64,000 nt of DNA from Maridesulfovibrio zosterae DSM 11974. Lineage in GTDB: Bacteria; Desulfobacterota; Desulfovibrionia; Desulfovibrionales; Desulfovibrionaceae. Under the pieces are notes generated by a model, which was given only the letters and a program-made list of their open reading frames with translations, was not told where the DNA came from and made no database searches. Location: the NCBI RefSeq assembly GCF_000425265.1, contig NZ_AUDC01000010.1, forward strand, positions 434,001-498,000, read 5' to 3'. Within the stretch, counting starts at the first letter, position 1; every line of letters begins with the position of its first letter. Both the position numbers and the translations under genes were made by a program. Below are positions 52,407-64,000 of this stretch, in pieces.

Positions 52407-53579
52407 TTATTCTGATTCTATTTTTTCCACAGGCTCAGATAACAGGAAATCACCTTTTTCAATCCATGACTTCAGCTTGTCTGCAATTTCTAAAGACATC
52501 ACATGACTGGTCATTGGTACTGTCGGAATATCTTTACCATTCAGGTTGATAGATCCTGACTTAAGTTCTTCCATAGTGACATGAGCAAGAATCTGGCCGA
52601 CTCCATTAGGATAGTCATAACCATAATCCTTTACAGGAACTTGAATATCAGCATCACTTACACCTGTATACCAAGCCATTTCCTCATTGAGAATCGGTAT
52701 CGGTATACCTACACCAACTGAAGAAGTACAACCGTAACCAGTCATACTAATACCCCGGAAATAACGTGGGTCCATTCCTTCAAGATCTCCCTTAAGCATG
52801 AGAGTTCCTGCAGGAGTTAATGGAATACCGCGCTCATTACGCTGTGGATTTTTAACATGCTGAGTTCCAGCTCCAATAACATAACCCTGAGTACCACAGA
52901 GAAAAATACGTGTTCCCATACCTATGGTCTTCAAATAAGGGTCATTAAAAAGTGGCGATAACTGCCCCGCTGTAGCAAAGTTGGCATTGCGCTGGTTAGG
53001 TTTAAGCGGTCCCATATAGGTATAGATGGTCCGACTGGTCATATTTACTGCGCAATTATAGTTCTGATAACAATTGCGTGGATTCATCATAACTGCGTTA
53101 GGCAGATCTTTTAGCGAAATATCTTTCTCTATTTCACGACGCGGATAGCAGTCTGTACCGTAAGCCTTTGCTTTAAGACGAACAGTCTTTCCGGCAATAA
53201 GATCCTCAATTACATGTCCACCACCATAAACAAAACGTCCTGGATGAACTTTGTTAAGAGGATCATCCTCAGCAGGCTCTGTAACGCCTAGATATGAGTC
53301 TACAGCTGCAAGACCAGCATAACATGGAACATTGTTCAGCCAGACCTGTGAAGTCTTCATAAGAGGCGGAACCTGCCCTATATTAAACATCATCCCCGAA
53401 GAACACATCGGGGAAAAAGTCCCGGTAGTAACAACATCTATTTCTTTAGCTGCTTCAACTTTACCTTTGGTACGGACGATATCGACCATTTCCTCAGCGT
53501 TGACTACTACAGCCTTACCTTTCTTAATCCGCTCGTTGATTTCTTTAATTGTCTTGTTGACTTCAAAGGTTTTGGCCAT
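52407..53579 (-). CDS. DUF39 / HcyBio homocysteine biosynthesis protein
   Basis: DUF39 proteins form homocysteine from aspartate semialdehyde and sulfide-derived sulfur in methanogens. A homologue has been implicated in the same role in Desulfovibrio alaskensis, with a separate ferredoxin/NIL-domain partner. The 390-residue protein has GTFSPMCSSGMMFNIGQ, an invariant-looking Cys in GTDCYPRREIE, NPRNCYQNYNCAVN and FLCGTQGYVIGAGTQH. I use the ATG at 53579 (MAKTFEV) after TGGAG; the open frame extends 18 codons further upstream without similarity. No ferredoxin/NIL partner gene is adjacent. Divergent from dnaA. Confidence 0.93.
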   Translation of the reverse strand: MAKTFEVNKTIKEINERIKKGKAVVVNAEEMVDIVRTKGKVEAAKEIDVVTTGTFSPMCSSGMMFNIGQVPPLMKTSQVWLNNVPCYAGLAAVDSYLGVTEPAEDDPLNKVHPGRFVYGGGHVIEDLIAGKTVRLKAKAYGTDCYPRREIEKDISLKDLPNAVMMNPRNCYQNYNCAVNMTSRTIYTYMGPLKPNQRNANFATAGQLSPLFNDPYLKTIGMGTRIFLCGTQGYVIGAGTQHVKNPQRNERGIPLTPAGTLMLKGDLEGMDPRYFRGISMTGYGCTSSVGVGIPIPILNEEMAWYTGVSDADIQVPVKDYGYDYPNGVGQILAHVTMEELKSGSINLNGKDIPTVPMTSHVMSLEIADKLKSWIEKGDFLLSEPVEKIESE

Positions 53580-53924
53580 TGAAAAGACTCCATTTGGTGT
53601 ATTGTTAAGATTACTGCTCAAACAGTTTTCCACAGCCCGTTCGAAAAGGATTGGAAACTAAAAATTTATACTGTTTCTGATGGCCTGTACAGGTGAACGA
53701 AGATTGTGGCTTAAATGGGCTCTGAATGCAATTTTATTTTTTTTCCGACACAAAGAGTATTCTCAAAAGTAAAAACGATTTGAGAGTGAATCTATCTTGG
53801 CTAAAGCTATATTTTAATGTATAAGAACCATTGGTCGTGGGGGTAATATTTATTATCATTTTTTTATATTTTTTATACTTTAATTTCAAACACTTAAAAC
53901 ACCCCTTTTAAAAAAACAATTCAC
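53580..53924. other. Candidate replication origin (oriC) between the DUF39 and dnaA genes
   Basis: A 345-bp gene-free gap directly upstream of dnaA. It contains a DnaA-box match TTTTCCACA (53626-53634, fits TTWTNCACA), a 7-bp dyad tctcaaa/tttgaga (53761-53785), and an A/T-rich tract (about 53846-53896) that could be an unwinding element. Genes change from mostly minus to plus here. Only one clear DnaA box was seen, so the call is tentative. Confidence 0.45.
53626..53634 (+). promoter_or_regulatory. DnaA-box match TTTTCCACA
   Basis: Exact match to the relaxed box TTWTNCACA, upstream of dnaA. A second identical 9-mer lies in the 3' end of the DUF39 gene (52423-52431), within codons for VEKIE on the other strand. 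Confidence 0.4.
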
Positions 53925-55223
53925 GTGAAAGAAGCACTTAGAAATCATCTTTTAAATTCATGTTCAGATGCAGAGTTGATACGCTGGTTTGATCCCATCA
54001 ACATCGACATTTCTGATGAAAACGGAGAAGTAATTGTCACTTTTCCGCATCCTTTTTTTGGACAGTGGTTCAAATCAAGTATTCAGGACCGCTTTGAAGA
54101 ACAGCTTGGCCTTTTCCTTGGGAACGGTTTTTATGTTTCATATTCGAACAACGGTTCATCAGGAACAGTCTTAAAAGAAAAAGTAACCAGTTCCAAAAAA
54201 ATAGATTTTCCTTTTGGGCATAATTTTACATTTGAAAATTTTCTCATCAGCAAAAAAAACTATTTTCCACTGGCTTCAGCTAAAGAAGTAACCAGATCAG
54301 ATAATGTTACCTTCAACCCTTTTGTTATTTGTGGCAAAAGCGGTTCAGGTAAGTCTCATCTTCTTAAAGCCATCGCCAATGAGATAAGCAAAAAAATTAA
54401 TCGTGACAAAATATTTTTAGGTAATGTTGACGACGTTCAAAACATGTATTCCGTTCGATTTGGGGGGGATACGATACGCGCCAGAAATCATTTCTTTGAC
54501 TACGAATATTTATTTTTGGACGATCTTAAACAATTACAGAAGTATGAACATCTGCAACAGGAATTAATATCCATTTTCAACAATTTCTATGAAAATGGAA
54601 AGCAAATGGTTTTCAGTTGCAGTGACAAACTGGCATCATACGATTTTCTGGATAAAAACCTGAAATCACGTTTGGAATGGGGACTTATTGTCACTTTGAA
54701 ACTCCCTGATCTTGAGATCAGAGCAAGTTATGTTCAAAAACAATGTAAACTGAAAAAACTTCCACTTAGCAAAGATCAAATACTAACTCTTTCGCAAAGA
54801 TTTCAAGATTTTAGATATCTACAGGGTATCATAATTAAACTTTCTGCCTTCCGTGAGCTTGTGCGTAAAAACATGGATGACAAAGATTTTGAACATATTT
54901 TAAGCAATACAGAAGAGAAAGCAGATGAATCACTTACACCCGAGTATGTGATTGAGTCTGTTGCAACCCATTTCAACCTTAAACCGTCCGACCTTACAGG
55001 TAGTAAACGGCATAAGATGATTGCCCACGCACGGCAGATCTCCATGTATCTTTGCCGAGAACTTTTAGGAATATCCTACCCTGCACTTGGAAGGGCTTTT
55101 GGAGGAAAAGACCACTCAACTGTTCTTTATTCAGTTAAAAAAATACAAGAATTACAGAGTGATGATAGGGTTTTGAAAAGGGTGTTGATAGATTTGAAGA
55201 ATAAGTGTCTCTTACGTGTCTAA
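53925..55223 (+). CDS. dnaA: DnaA, chromosomal replication initiator
   Basis: Binds oriC and opens the duplex. The 432-residue protein has the AAA+ domain with Walker A ICGKSGSGKSHLL, Walker B YLFLDDLKQL, arginine-finger region LKSRLEWGLIVTL, and domain IV with the DNA-binding signature LGRAFGGKDHSTVLYSVKKI. The N-terminal domain I (residues 1-60, ALRNHLLNSCSDAELIRWF, FPHPFFGQWF) differs from the usual type. The start is GTG without an obvious Shine-Dalgarno. It heads the cluster dnaA-dnaN-gyrB-gyrA. D. vulgaris, as I recall, has a second dnaA elsewhere, so a paralogue is possible here too. Confidence 0.95.
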   Translation: MKEALRNHLLNSCSDAELIRWFDPINIDISDENGEVIVTFPHPFFGQWFKSSIQDRFEEQLGLFLGNGFYVSYSNNGSSGTVLKEKVTSSKKIDFPFGHNFTFENFLISKKNYFPLASAKEVTRSDNVTFNPFVICGKSGSGKSHLLKAIANEISKKINRDKIFLGNVDDVQNMYSVRFGGDTIRARNHFFDYEYLFLDDLKQLQKYEHLQQELISIFNNFYENGKQMVFSCSDKLASYDFLDKNLKSRLEWGLIVTLKLPDLEIRASYVQKQCKLKKLPLSKDQILTLSQRFQDFRYLQGIIIKLSAFRELVRKNMDDKDFEHILSNTEEKADESLTPEYVIESVATHFNLKPSDLTGSKRHKMIAHARQISMYLCRELLGISYPALGRAFGGKDHSTVLYSVKKIQELQSDDRVLKRVLIDLKNKCLLRV

Positions 55224-55363
55224 AAGTAGACAAGCGCAAAAAGCTGCGCAAAGTGTCACTAATTAACAACATGTTTTGACCATAATTTATACATAAATTT
55301 AAGTATGTTATCACACTAAGAAACATACGAACCGACCATATTAATAATACAAGGAGAATATAT

Positions 55364-58920
<3,557 letters not shown>

Positions 58921-59003
58921 TCAGGCTTATCAAATGTGTCCTTATGCCTTCGACCGCGGTGCCGTAGGCTTAAAGCGTATCCGTTTTTAAATGGAGAGAA
59001 ATA

Positions 59004-61460
59004 GTGTCTCAGATAACGATCGAAGAAGAACTTAAAAAATCATACTTAGAGTATTCTCTGAGTGTAATTATCGGCCGCGCAATTCCTGATGTAAGGGACG
59101 GCTTAAAACCGGTTCACAGGCGTATTATGTTCGCCATGCATGAACTTGGTAACAGTTACAACCGGGCTTATAAAAAATCAGCCCGTGTTGTCGGTGATGT
59201 AATCGGTAAATATCACCCTCATGGTGACTCTGCTGTTTATGATGCTTTGGTACGTATGGCGCAGGAATTTTCCATGCGTGATCCTCTTGTTGACGGTCAG
59301 GGTAACTTTGGTTCCATTGACGGCGATGCAGCGGCAGCAATGCGTTATACTGAAGCCAGAATGTCTAAGCTCAGTTCTGAGTTTTTAGCTGATCTTGAAA
59401 AGAATACTGTAGACTTTAGAGATAACTACGATAACTCTTTGCAGGAACCATCTGTTCTGCCTACTAAGGTTCCAAACCTTCTGCTTAACGGTACTTCCGG
59501 TATTGCAGTTGGTATGGCTACCAATATTCCCCCTCATAACCTTGGTGAACTTATTAACGGTACTGTTCATCTGCTGGATAACCCTGATTGTGATGTTGAA
59601 GATCTTATGGTCCACATCAAAGGACCGGACTTTCCTACAGGAGCTCTTTGCTTCGGGGGGAAAGGGCTTCGGGAAGCATATAAAACAGGTCGCGGTTCCA
59701 TTAAGATTCGCGGTGTTGTGAATGTTGAAGAAAAAAGCAACGGTCGTCAGTCAATAGTAATCACTGAAATACCTTATGCACTGAATAAGTCGAGCATGGT
59801 AGAAAAAATTGCTCTGCTTGTAGGGGAAGGAAAAATTGAAGGCGTATCAGATCTTCGTGATGAATCAGACCGTAAAGGTATCCGCGTTGTAATTGATCTT
59901 AAAAGAGGTGCAATTGCAGATATCATAATTAATTCTCTTTATAAGTTTACTCAGCTTGAAACCAGTTTTGGTATAAATATGATGGCAGTGTCTGGAAACA
60001 GGCCCATGCTTATGAATATTAAACAGGTTTTAAGTGCGTTCCTTGAACATCGCAGGGAAGTTATAATAAGACGTACCAGATACGACCTTGATAAATGTGA
60101 AAAACGTGCTCATATCCTTGAAGGTTTGCGTATTGCTCTTGATAATATCGATGAAGTTGTAAAAATCATCCGCGCATCCAGTAATGGTGATGAAGCCCGT
60201 ACTGGACTCATGGATAGGTTTGAACTTTCTAAAGTTCAGGCTCAGGCTATTCTTGATATGAGACTTCAGCGTCTTACTAACCTTGAGCAGGAAAAACTTC
60301 TTGAAGAATACGCTGAAATTTTGAAGAAAATTGAATACTTCAAATCTATTCTTGAAAATGAAGATGTACTAAAATCTGTTATTCATGATGAACTTATTGA
60401 TATCAAAGAAGGATATGCCACTCCACGTAGAACTGTTCTTATGGATCAGAATCCTGATGATATTGATATTGAAGATCTTATTCCTGATGATGATGCTGTA
60501 ATTACTCTTTCCAGACGTGGTTATATCAAGCGTACCCCGCTTTCTAATTACCATAAGCAAAAGCGTGGTGGAAAAGGTATCGCCGGTGTTCAGACAAAAG
60601 ACGGCGATTTTATCCATACTTTCCTGACAACATCAAATCATCAGAATCTTGTCCTGTTTACCTCCAAAGGTAAGATGTTCAAGATTAAGGTCCATCAAGT
60701 TCCTGAAGCAAGCCGTATAGCCAGAGGTGCACATATTGCAAATCTTCTTCCTCTTGAAAAAGATGAAGCAATTGCTACAGCATTAACTATGCGTGAATTT
60801 GAAGAAGATCGCTTTTTCCTCTTCGTGACACGTAACGGTATGGTTAAACGTTCAAGTATTGCTCTTTACCGTAATTGCCGTCAGTCCGGTATTCGCGCAG
60901 TAGCTCTTAAAGATGAGGACCAGCTTATTACGGTTCAGGAAGTATTTAGCAACTCAGAAGCTGTCCTTGTAACCAAGAACGGTACTTCTATTCGCTTCAG
61001 CTGTCAGGATGCACGTTCCATGGGGCGTGTGGCCAGCGGAGTAAAAGGAATAGCACTTAGACCTGGAGATAAGGTTGTTTCCGGAGTTGTTACCGGCGAT
61101 GAAGACCGGGTACAGTTACTCACAATTTCTGAGGGGGGTTACGGTAAACGCACAGATATTGAACAGCACCGCCTGCAAACTCGCGGTGGGAAGGGTATAA
61201 TCAGTATGCGTGTCACCGCTAAGACTGGAAAGGTCTTAGGATCCATTATGGTTACACCTGAAGATGAAGTCGTTCTGCTTACCTCTGCCAACAAGATTAT
61301 TCGTCTTGGAGTTAAAGATGTATCTCTTGTCGGACGTGCGACGCAGGGTGTAAGACTTGTGCGTATGGACGATGACGACAATGTCGTTGGTTTTGATCTC
61401 GTTCAGGAAGCAAATGAAGATTTTGATTCTGAATTAGAAGGTGAAGAAACTGCATCATGA
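59004..61460 (+). CDS. gyrA: GyrA, DNA gyrase subunit A
   Basis: Breakage-reunion subunit. The 818-residue protein has the winged helix with [17 protein letters not shown] (Ser and Asp at the quinolone positions, wild-type), the catalytic tyrosine in [10 protein letters not shown], and the C-terminal domain with a GyrA box ([13 protein letters not shown]) and six beta-pinwheel repeats. The start is GTG after GGAGAG. It follows gyrB after 83 nt of untranslated sequence and overlaps the next lipoprotein gene by four bases (ATGA). Confidence 0.98.
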   Translation: MSQITIEEELKKSYLEYSLSVIIGRAIPDVRDGLKPVHRRIMFAMHELGNSYNRAYKKSARVVGDVIGKYHPHGDSAVYDALVRMAQEFSMRDPLVDGQGNFGSIDGDAAAAMRYTEARMSKLSSEFLADLEKNTVDFRDNYDNSLQEPSVLPTKVPNLLLNGTSGIAVGMATNIPPHNLGELINGTVHLLDNPDCDVEDLMVHIKGPDFPTGALCFGGKGLREAYKTGRGSIKIRGVVNVEEKSNGRQSIVITEIPYALNKSSMVEKIALLVGEGKIEGVSDLRDESDRKGIRVVIDLKRGAIADIIINSLYKFTQLETSFGINMMAVSGNRPMLMNIKQVLSAFLEHRREVIIRRTRYDLDKCEKRAHILEGLRIALDNIDEVVKIIRASSNGDEARTGLMDRFELSKVQAQAILDMRLQRLTNLEQEKLLEEYAEILKKIEYFKSILENEDVLKSVIHDELIDIKEGYATPRRTVLMDQNPDDIDIEDLIPDDDAVITLSRRGYIKRTPLSNYHKQKRGGKGIAGVQTKDGDFIHTFLTTSNHQNLVLFTSKGKMFKIKVHQVPEASRIARGAHIANLLPLEKDEAIATALTMREFEEDRFFLFVTRNGMVKRSSIALYRNCRQSGIRAVALKDEDQLITVQEVFSNSEAVLVTKNGTSIRFSCQDARSMGRVASGVKGIALRPGDKVVSGVVTGDEDRVQLLTISEGGYGKRTDIEQHRLQTRGGKGIISMRVTAKTGKVLGSIMVTPEDEVVLLTSANKIIRLGVKDVSLVGRATQGVRLVRMDDDDNVVGFDLVQEANEDFDSELEGEETAS

Positions 61461-62248
61461 AAAGATGTTTAATAATAATTTTCGTATCCCTGTTCCTTAT
61501 GGTTCAGGGATGCGAAAAACCCGCTGATAGAAATGATAAAGTCATTGAAAATGCCAGAACCAATTTTATCAGCGGGTTTTATGTTGATTCTGAAAAAGGT
61601 TTTGAGCGATATTTACAAGATAATCCACAGGGGGAGTTTCGTCTTGAAGCATGGAATTATTTAGTAAAAATTGCCTATGAAGTGCGGCATGACAGTGAGC
61701 GCGGATCTTCGATATTGGAAGCTATGTATCTTGAGTTCGGACATAATTCTGAACTAGCGGCAAGTCTTAAGAGACAACTTGCTGAAATGTATATTCTTAA
61801 CGGGCATTATAAAACAGCAGTGGAAGCCCTTGAAAAAAGCTTGGAATTTCCTGATCAGCCACAGGAGCAGCTTGATTCTACAAGAGAAATGCTTGCTGAA
61901 ACATTTCGTAAATTAAGAAATTACGATCTGGCAATATATACGTACAATGATATTGCAGAAAGCACTAAGAATTCCAGAACAAGGGCTAAAGCTCTTTTTG
62001 AGATGGCTCATACACTTACTCTTATTCAGGCATGGGAACGAGCTGAATCTGAGCTTGGTAAACTTATTAAGATGGATGAAGTTCCAAAGGATATCCATTC
62101 TGAAGCAGTTTTTATGCTTGCTGATATTTATGAACACAACCATGAATATCAGAATGCTGCAGAATTGCTTGAGAAAATAGTAGATACTTATCCTAATCCC
62201 TATGCTGTGAGATTTAAACTGGATTATTTAAAGAATAAGAAAGATTGA
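61457..62248 (+). CDS. TPR-like lipoprotein downstream of gyrA
   Basis: The 263-residue protein begins with a lipoprotein signal ([19 protein letters not shown], lipobox Cys19). The mature part is helical with at least four tetratricopeptide-like units ([76 protein letters not shown]). It overlaps gyrA (ATGA), suggesting coupled translation. A conserved TPR lipoprotein follows gyrA in other Desulfovibrio as I recall, with no known function. The 5' coding sequence holds two inverted repeats. Confidence 0.9.
   Translation: MKRCLIIIFVSLFLMVQGCEKPADRNDKVIENARTNFISGFYVDSEKGFERYLQDNPQGEFRLEAWNYLVKIAYEVRHDSERGSSILEAMYLEFGHNSELAASLKRQLAEMYILNGHYKTAVEALEKSLEFPDQPQEQLDSTREMLAETFRKLRNYDLAIYTYNDIAESTKNSRTRAKALFEMAHTLTLIQAWERAESELGKLIKMDEVPKDIHSEAVFMLADIYEHNHEYQNAAELLEKIVDTYPNPYAVRFKLDYLKNKKD
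61483..61514 (+). repeat. Inverted repeat in the lipoprotein signal-peptide codons
   Basis: cgtatccctg (61483-61492) pairs with cagggatgcg (61505-61514) with one mismatch, forming a short hairpin in the first 20 codons of the lipoprotein mRNA. Confidence 0.6.
61516..61580 (+). repeat. 14-bp perfect inverted repeat in the lipoprotein gene
   Basis: aaaacccgctgata (61516-61529) is exactly complementary to tatcagcgggtttt (61567-61580), 37 nt apart, in codons about 21-41. The right arm ends in GGGTTTT, like a weak terminator. It follows the smaller hairpin at 61483-61514. Confidence 0.75.
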
Positions 62249-62280
62249 TTGCTTTTGAGAAGAAGAATTAATTATCAACA

Positions 62281-63384
62281 TTACTCTTCAAAATCATATA
62301 CCGTATAGCTGCTCATTAGTTCCAGCATAATATATGGGGTTATATTGTTTCGTATGCATGTAACAGCATCTATAATCATTTTAAGCTTAATTTCGATCTC
62401 ATTTAATTGAGCTTTTTTACGTTCTATAATTATTTTCTGGGCATAAATTTTATTCATTTGACATTGGATTATCGATAAGCATTTTTTAAAAAAATGATCT
62501 TCTACTTTGTTTATAAATTTATTCATCTCATCTATACCAGATTCATCGAATATTAATTTAAGTTTGTAGAGGCTCATAGCAATATCTTCTGGAGGAAGAT
62601 TATCTTTTATTGCTGGAAGGATTAGTAAAGGCCCATATTTTTTTAATTGATCAGCTATTTCTTCATCATTTTGGAAGTTACTGGAAAGGTCTGCTATGAA
62701 TGTTTTATTATTATCATTTTTTAATAAAGCCAAAAAAAATGATTCGATTATATTCAGGCGGGTTTTATAGCTTTTGAAAAAGTGTTCACGCAGTTCATCT
62801 GCTCGGTCATGAAAATCTTTTTTACCTATATCATCAATTGAATGAGCAAATATTTTTGAGCTGAATTCATCTTCCAGTCGCTCTAGAATGATGTTTTCAA
62901 CTTGAATTCTTTTTCCAAAAATTGAGCGTATACTATTGGCTGCAAGATTCCACCATGATATCAAGTCATGCAAGTCATTGTAATAGAAATTAAATCTAGG
63001 GATATTATCGGATAAGGTGTTTAATTCATTAGAATAATTTAAAATTGAATCATCAAGAACTATTTGTGGAATTTGAATTATTCCTGTGTCTTTAAGTTGT
63101 TGAACACGGTCCAATAGTAATTCGCATGTTTTTTCAAAACTTGAAAATGAACTGCTTAGTTCTCCCGAATCATATAGTTTTACTGTTTCAGAAATCTTAG
63201 CTGATCTAACATTATTTAAATTAGATAGGATTGTTTGACGGGAAGGGCTAGAAAGTAAAAAAACAATCTTTGCTACAGCAATATTTTTAATATCATTACT
63301 GAATATTTCCTGCAGGCAGTAATCAGGCAGAAGACTCAATGATTCAAGTTTATATTGATCATTAAGTATTGAAATATTAGACAC
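62281..63384 (-). CDS. FliG-like domain protein of unknown function
   Basis: The 367-residue protein is not a standard family I can name. Residues about 18-110 look like a FliG C-terminal-type segment: LPDYCLQEIFSNDIKNIAVA, PSRQTILSNLNNVRSAKISE, and FEKTCELLLDRVQQLKDTGIIQIP, matching the spacing of FliG's LD.R.LQ...REK.L.NMS...R.L...G pattern. The rest is helical and coiled-coil-like (QKIIIERKKAQLNEIEIKLKM near the end). There are no catalytic motifs. It converges with the lipoprotein gene and lies upstream in orientation from nothing obvious except glnA, about 100 nt away. Low codon GC. Similarity to FliG is visual and needs a profile search. Confidence 0.55.
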   Translation of the reverse strand: MSNISILNDQYKLESLSLLPDYCLQEIFSNDIKNIAVAKIVFLLSSPSRQTILSNLNNVRSAKISETVKLYDSGELSSSFSSFEKTCELLLDRVQQLKDTGIIQIPQIVLDDSILNYSNELNTLSDNIPRFNFYYNDLHDLISWWNLAANSIRSIFGKRIQVENIILERLEDEFSSKIFAHSIDDIGKKDFHDRADELREHFFKSYKTRLNIIESFFLALLKNDNNKTFIADLSSNFQNDEEIADQLKKYGPLLILPAIKDNLPPEDIAMSLYKLKLIFDESGIDEMNKFINKVEDHFFKKCLSIIQCQMNKIYAQKIIIERKKAQLNEIEIKLKMIIDAVTCIRNNITPYIMLELMSSYTVYDFEE

Positions 63385-63435
63385 TTAACAGCTCCATAGA
63401 ATTTACAGTGCCAAGTCTTAGAAATTATTTAAGAA

Positions 63436-63480
63436 ATGGAGTTTTGAGATGTATTTTTGTCTTACATCTCAAAACTCCAT
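63436..63480 (-). terminator. Terminator downstream of glnA
   Basis: An 18-bp perfect stem (atggagttttgagatgta and complement, 9-nt loop) starts 6 nt past the glnA stop. On the minus strand it is followed by TTCTTAAAT. Confidence 0.88.
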
Positions 63481-63486
63481 AATAAT

Positions 63487-64000
63487 CTATAATACAGGTA
63501 GATATGTAGCTAATTCGTACTCAGTAATTTGAGTTCTGTATCTATCCCACTCTTTAATTTTATTTTGGTATAAATTTTCATGAATATGATCGCCAAGGCA
63601 TTCTTTGATCAATTCACTGTTTCTCATGGCTGTAGCTGCTTCATAAAGGTTTCCTGGAAGGGCTGTTATGCCGTTTTCCGCAAGAGTATTAGCATCCATA
63701 GCAAAGACATTTTTTTCAATAGGAGCAGGAAGTTTGTATCCTTCATCGATACCTTTGAGACCTGCTTGAAGCATTACTGCAAAGCAGAGATATGGATTTG
63801 CGGCAGGATCAGGACAGCGCAGCTCCATTCTTGTAGCGTTTTCTTTGCCCGGCTTATACATAGGAACACGTACGAGTGTTGAACGGTTTTTTCTGGCCCA
63901 AGAGACATAAACAGGAGCTTCATAACCTGGAACAAGGCGTTTATATGAATTAACCCATTGGTTAGTCACACATGTCATTTCAGGAGCATGCTTCAGTATA
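63487..64000 (-). CDS. glnA: Glutamine synthetase type I, C-terminal part (partial)
   Basis: Makes glutamine from glutamate, ammonia and ATP. The window holds about 171 C-terminal codons; the frame runs off the edge (upstream residues read ILKHAPEM). Motifs include NQWVNSYKRLVPGYEAPVYV, WARKNRSTLVRVP and MELRCPDPAANPYLCFAVMLQAG. The position of the GlnE adenylylation tyrosine (KNLYDLP in E. coli) reads KNVFAMD, so that site is lost and control is probably not by adenylylation. A terminator follows. Confidence 0.95.
   Translation of the reverse strand, partial: ILKHAPEMTCVTNQWVNSYKRLVPGYEAPVYVSWARKNRSTLVRVPMYKPGKENATRMELRCPDPAANPYLCFAVMLQAGLKGIDEGYKLPAPIEKNVFAMDANTLAENGITALPGNLYEAATAMRNSELIKECLGDHIHENLYQNKIKEWDRYRTQITEYELATYLPVL

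Overview
This 64 kb window is ordinary bacterial chromosome: AT-rich, densely coded, with no insertion sequence, prophage, CRISPR array, tRNA or rRNA that I could find. The gene content fits a marine, motile sulfate reducer of the Desulfovibrionaceae (Desulfovibrio/Maridesulfovibrio type); this is inference. Support comes from a DUF39 homocysteine-synthesis protein, several [4Fe-4S] ferredoxin-like proteins typical of sulfate reducers, a PomA/PomB-like (sodium-type) flagellar stator, an NhaA Na+/H+ antiporter, and the order dnaA-dnaN-gyrB-gyrA-lipoprotein, which I recall as the start of the D. vulgaris chromosome.

Left part (1-10.1 kb, minus strand). A flagellar cluster runs motA, two motB paralogues, fliL, fliN, fliO, fliP and the first codons of fliQ. 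Upstream of it lie a YggS-type PLP protein, era, topA and a free-standing Hpt domain protein. FliN carries four copies of an LADEWAAAL-like segment ahead of its SpoA domain, two of them in a near-exact 63-bp tandem duplication.

Transport and signalling (10.2-22.8 kb, minus strand). An APC amino-acid permease, an RND pump with its periplasmic adaptor (no outer-membrane channel gene nearby), a multi-PAS histidine kinase, nhaA, an EamA exporter followed by an AraC regulator, and an unknown acidic protein.

Metabolism and regulation (22.9-43.5 kb). fur, hisI-hisG, a 51-residue two-helix membrane protein, mtnN-luxS facing a LysR regulator, a beta-hydroxyacid dehydrogenase, a LysE exporter facing a MocR regulator across a phased repeat array, an iron-sulfur protein with a probable winged helix, a hybrid kinase, GAF-gap, a sigma-54 two-component pair, pgi and an aspartate aminotransferase.

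Division, branched-chain amino acids and neighbours (43.9-53.6 kb). A small lipoprotein with ftsE-ftsX, ilvD, a DUF362 ferredoxin protein, a HAD phosphatase, a geranylgeranyl-reductase-family flavoprotein, a second EamA transporter and the DUF39 protein.

Replication region (53.6-64 kb). A 345-bp gene-free gap with a DnaA-box match and an AT-rich tract precedes dnaA and is the best oriC candidate. dnaA, dnaN, gyrB, gyrA and a TPR-like lipoprotein follow on the plus strand, then convergent genes for a FliG-like protein and the C-terminal part of glutamine synthetase. Most genes left of dnaA are on the minus strand and the genes immediately right of it are on the plus strand, as expected if replication starts near 53.6-53.9 kb.

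No wholly new system stands out. The best leads are the repeated FliN module, the two-MotB stator operon, the phased MocR/LysE operator array, the shared 9-mer at lysR/mtnN/luxS, and the FliG-like protein next to glnA.
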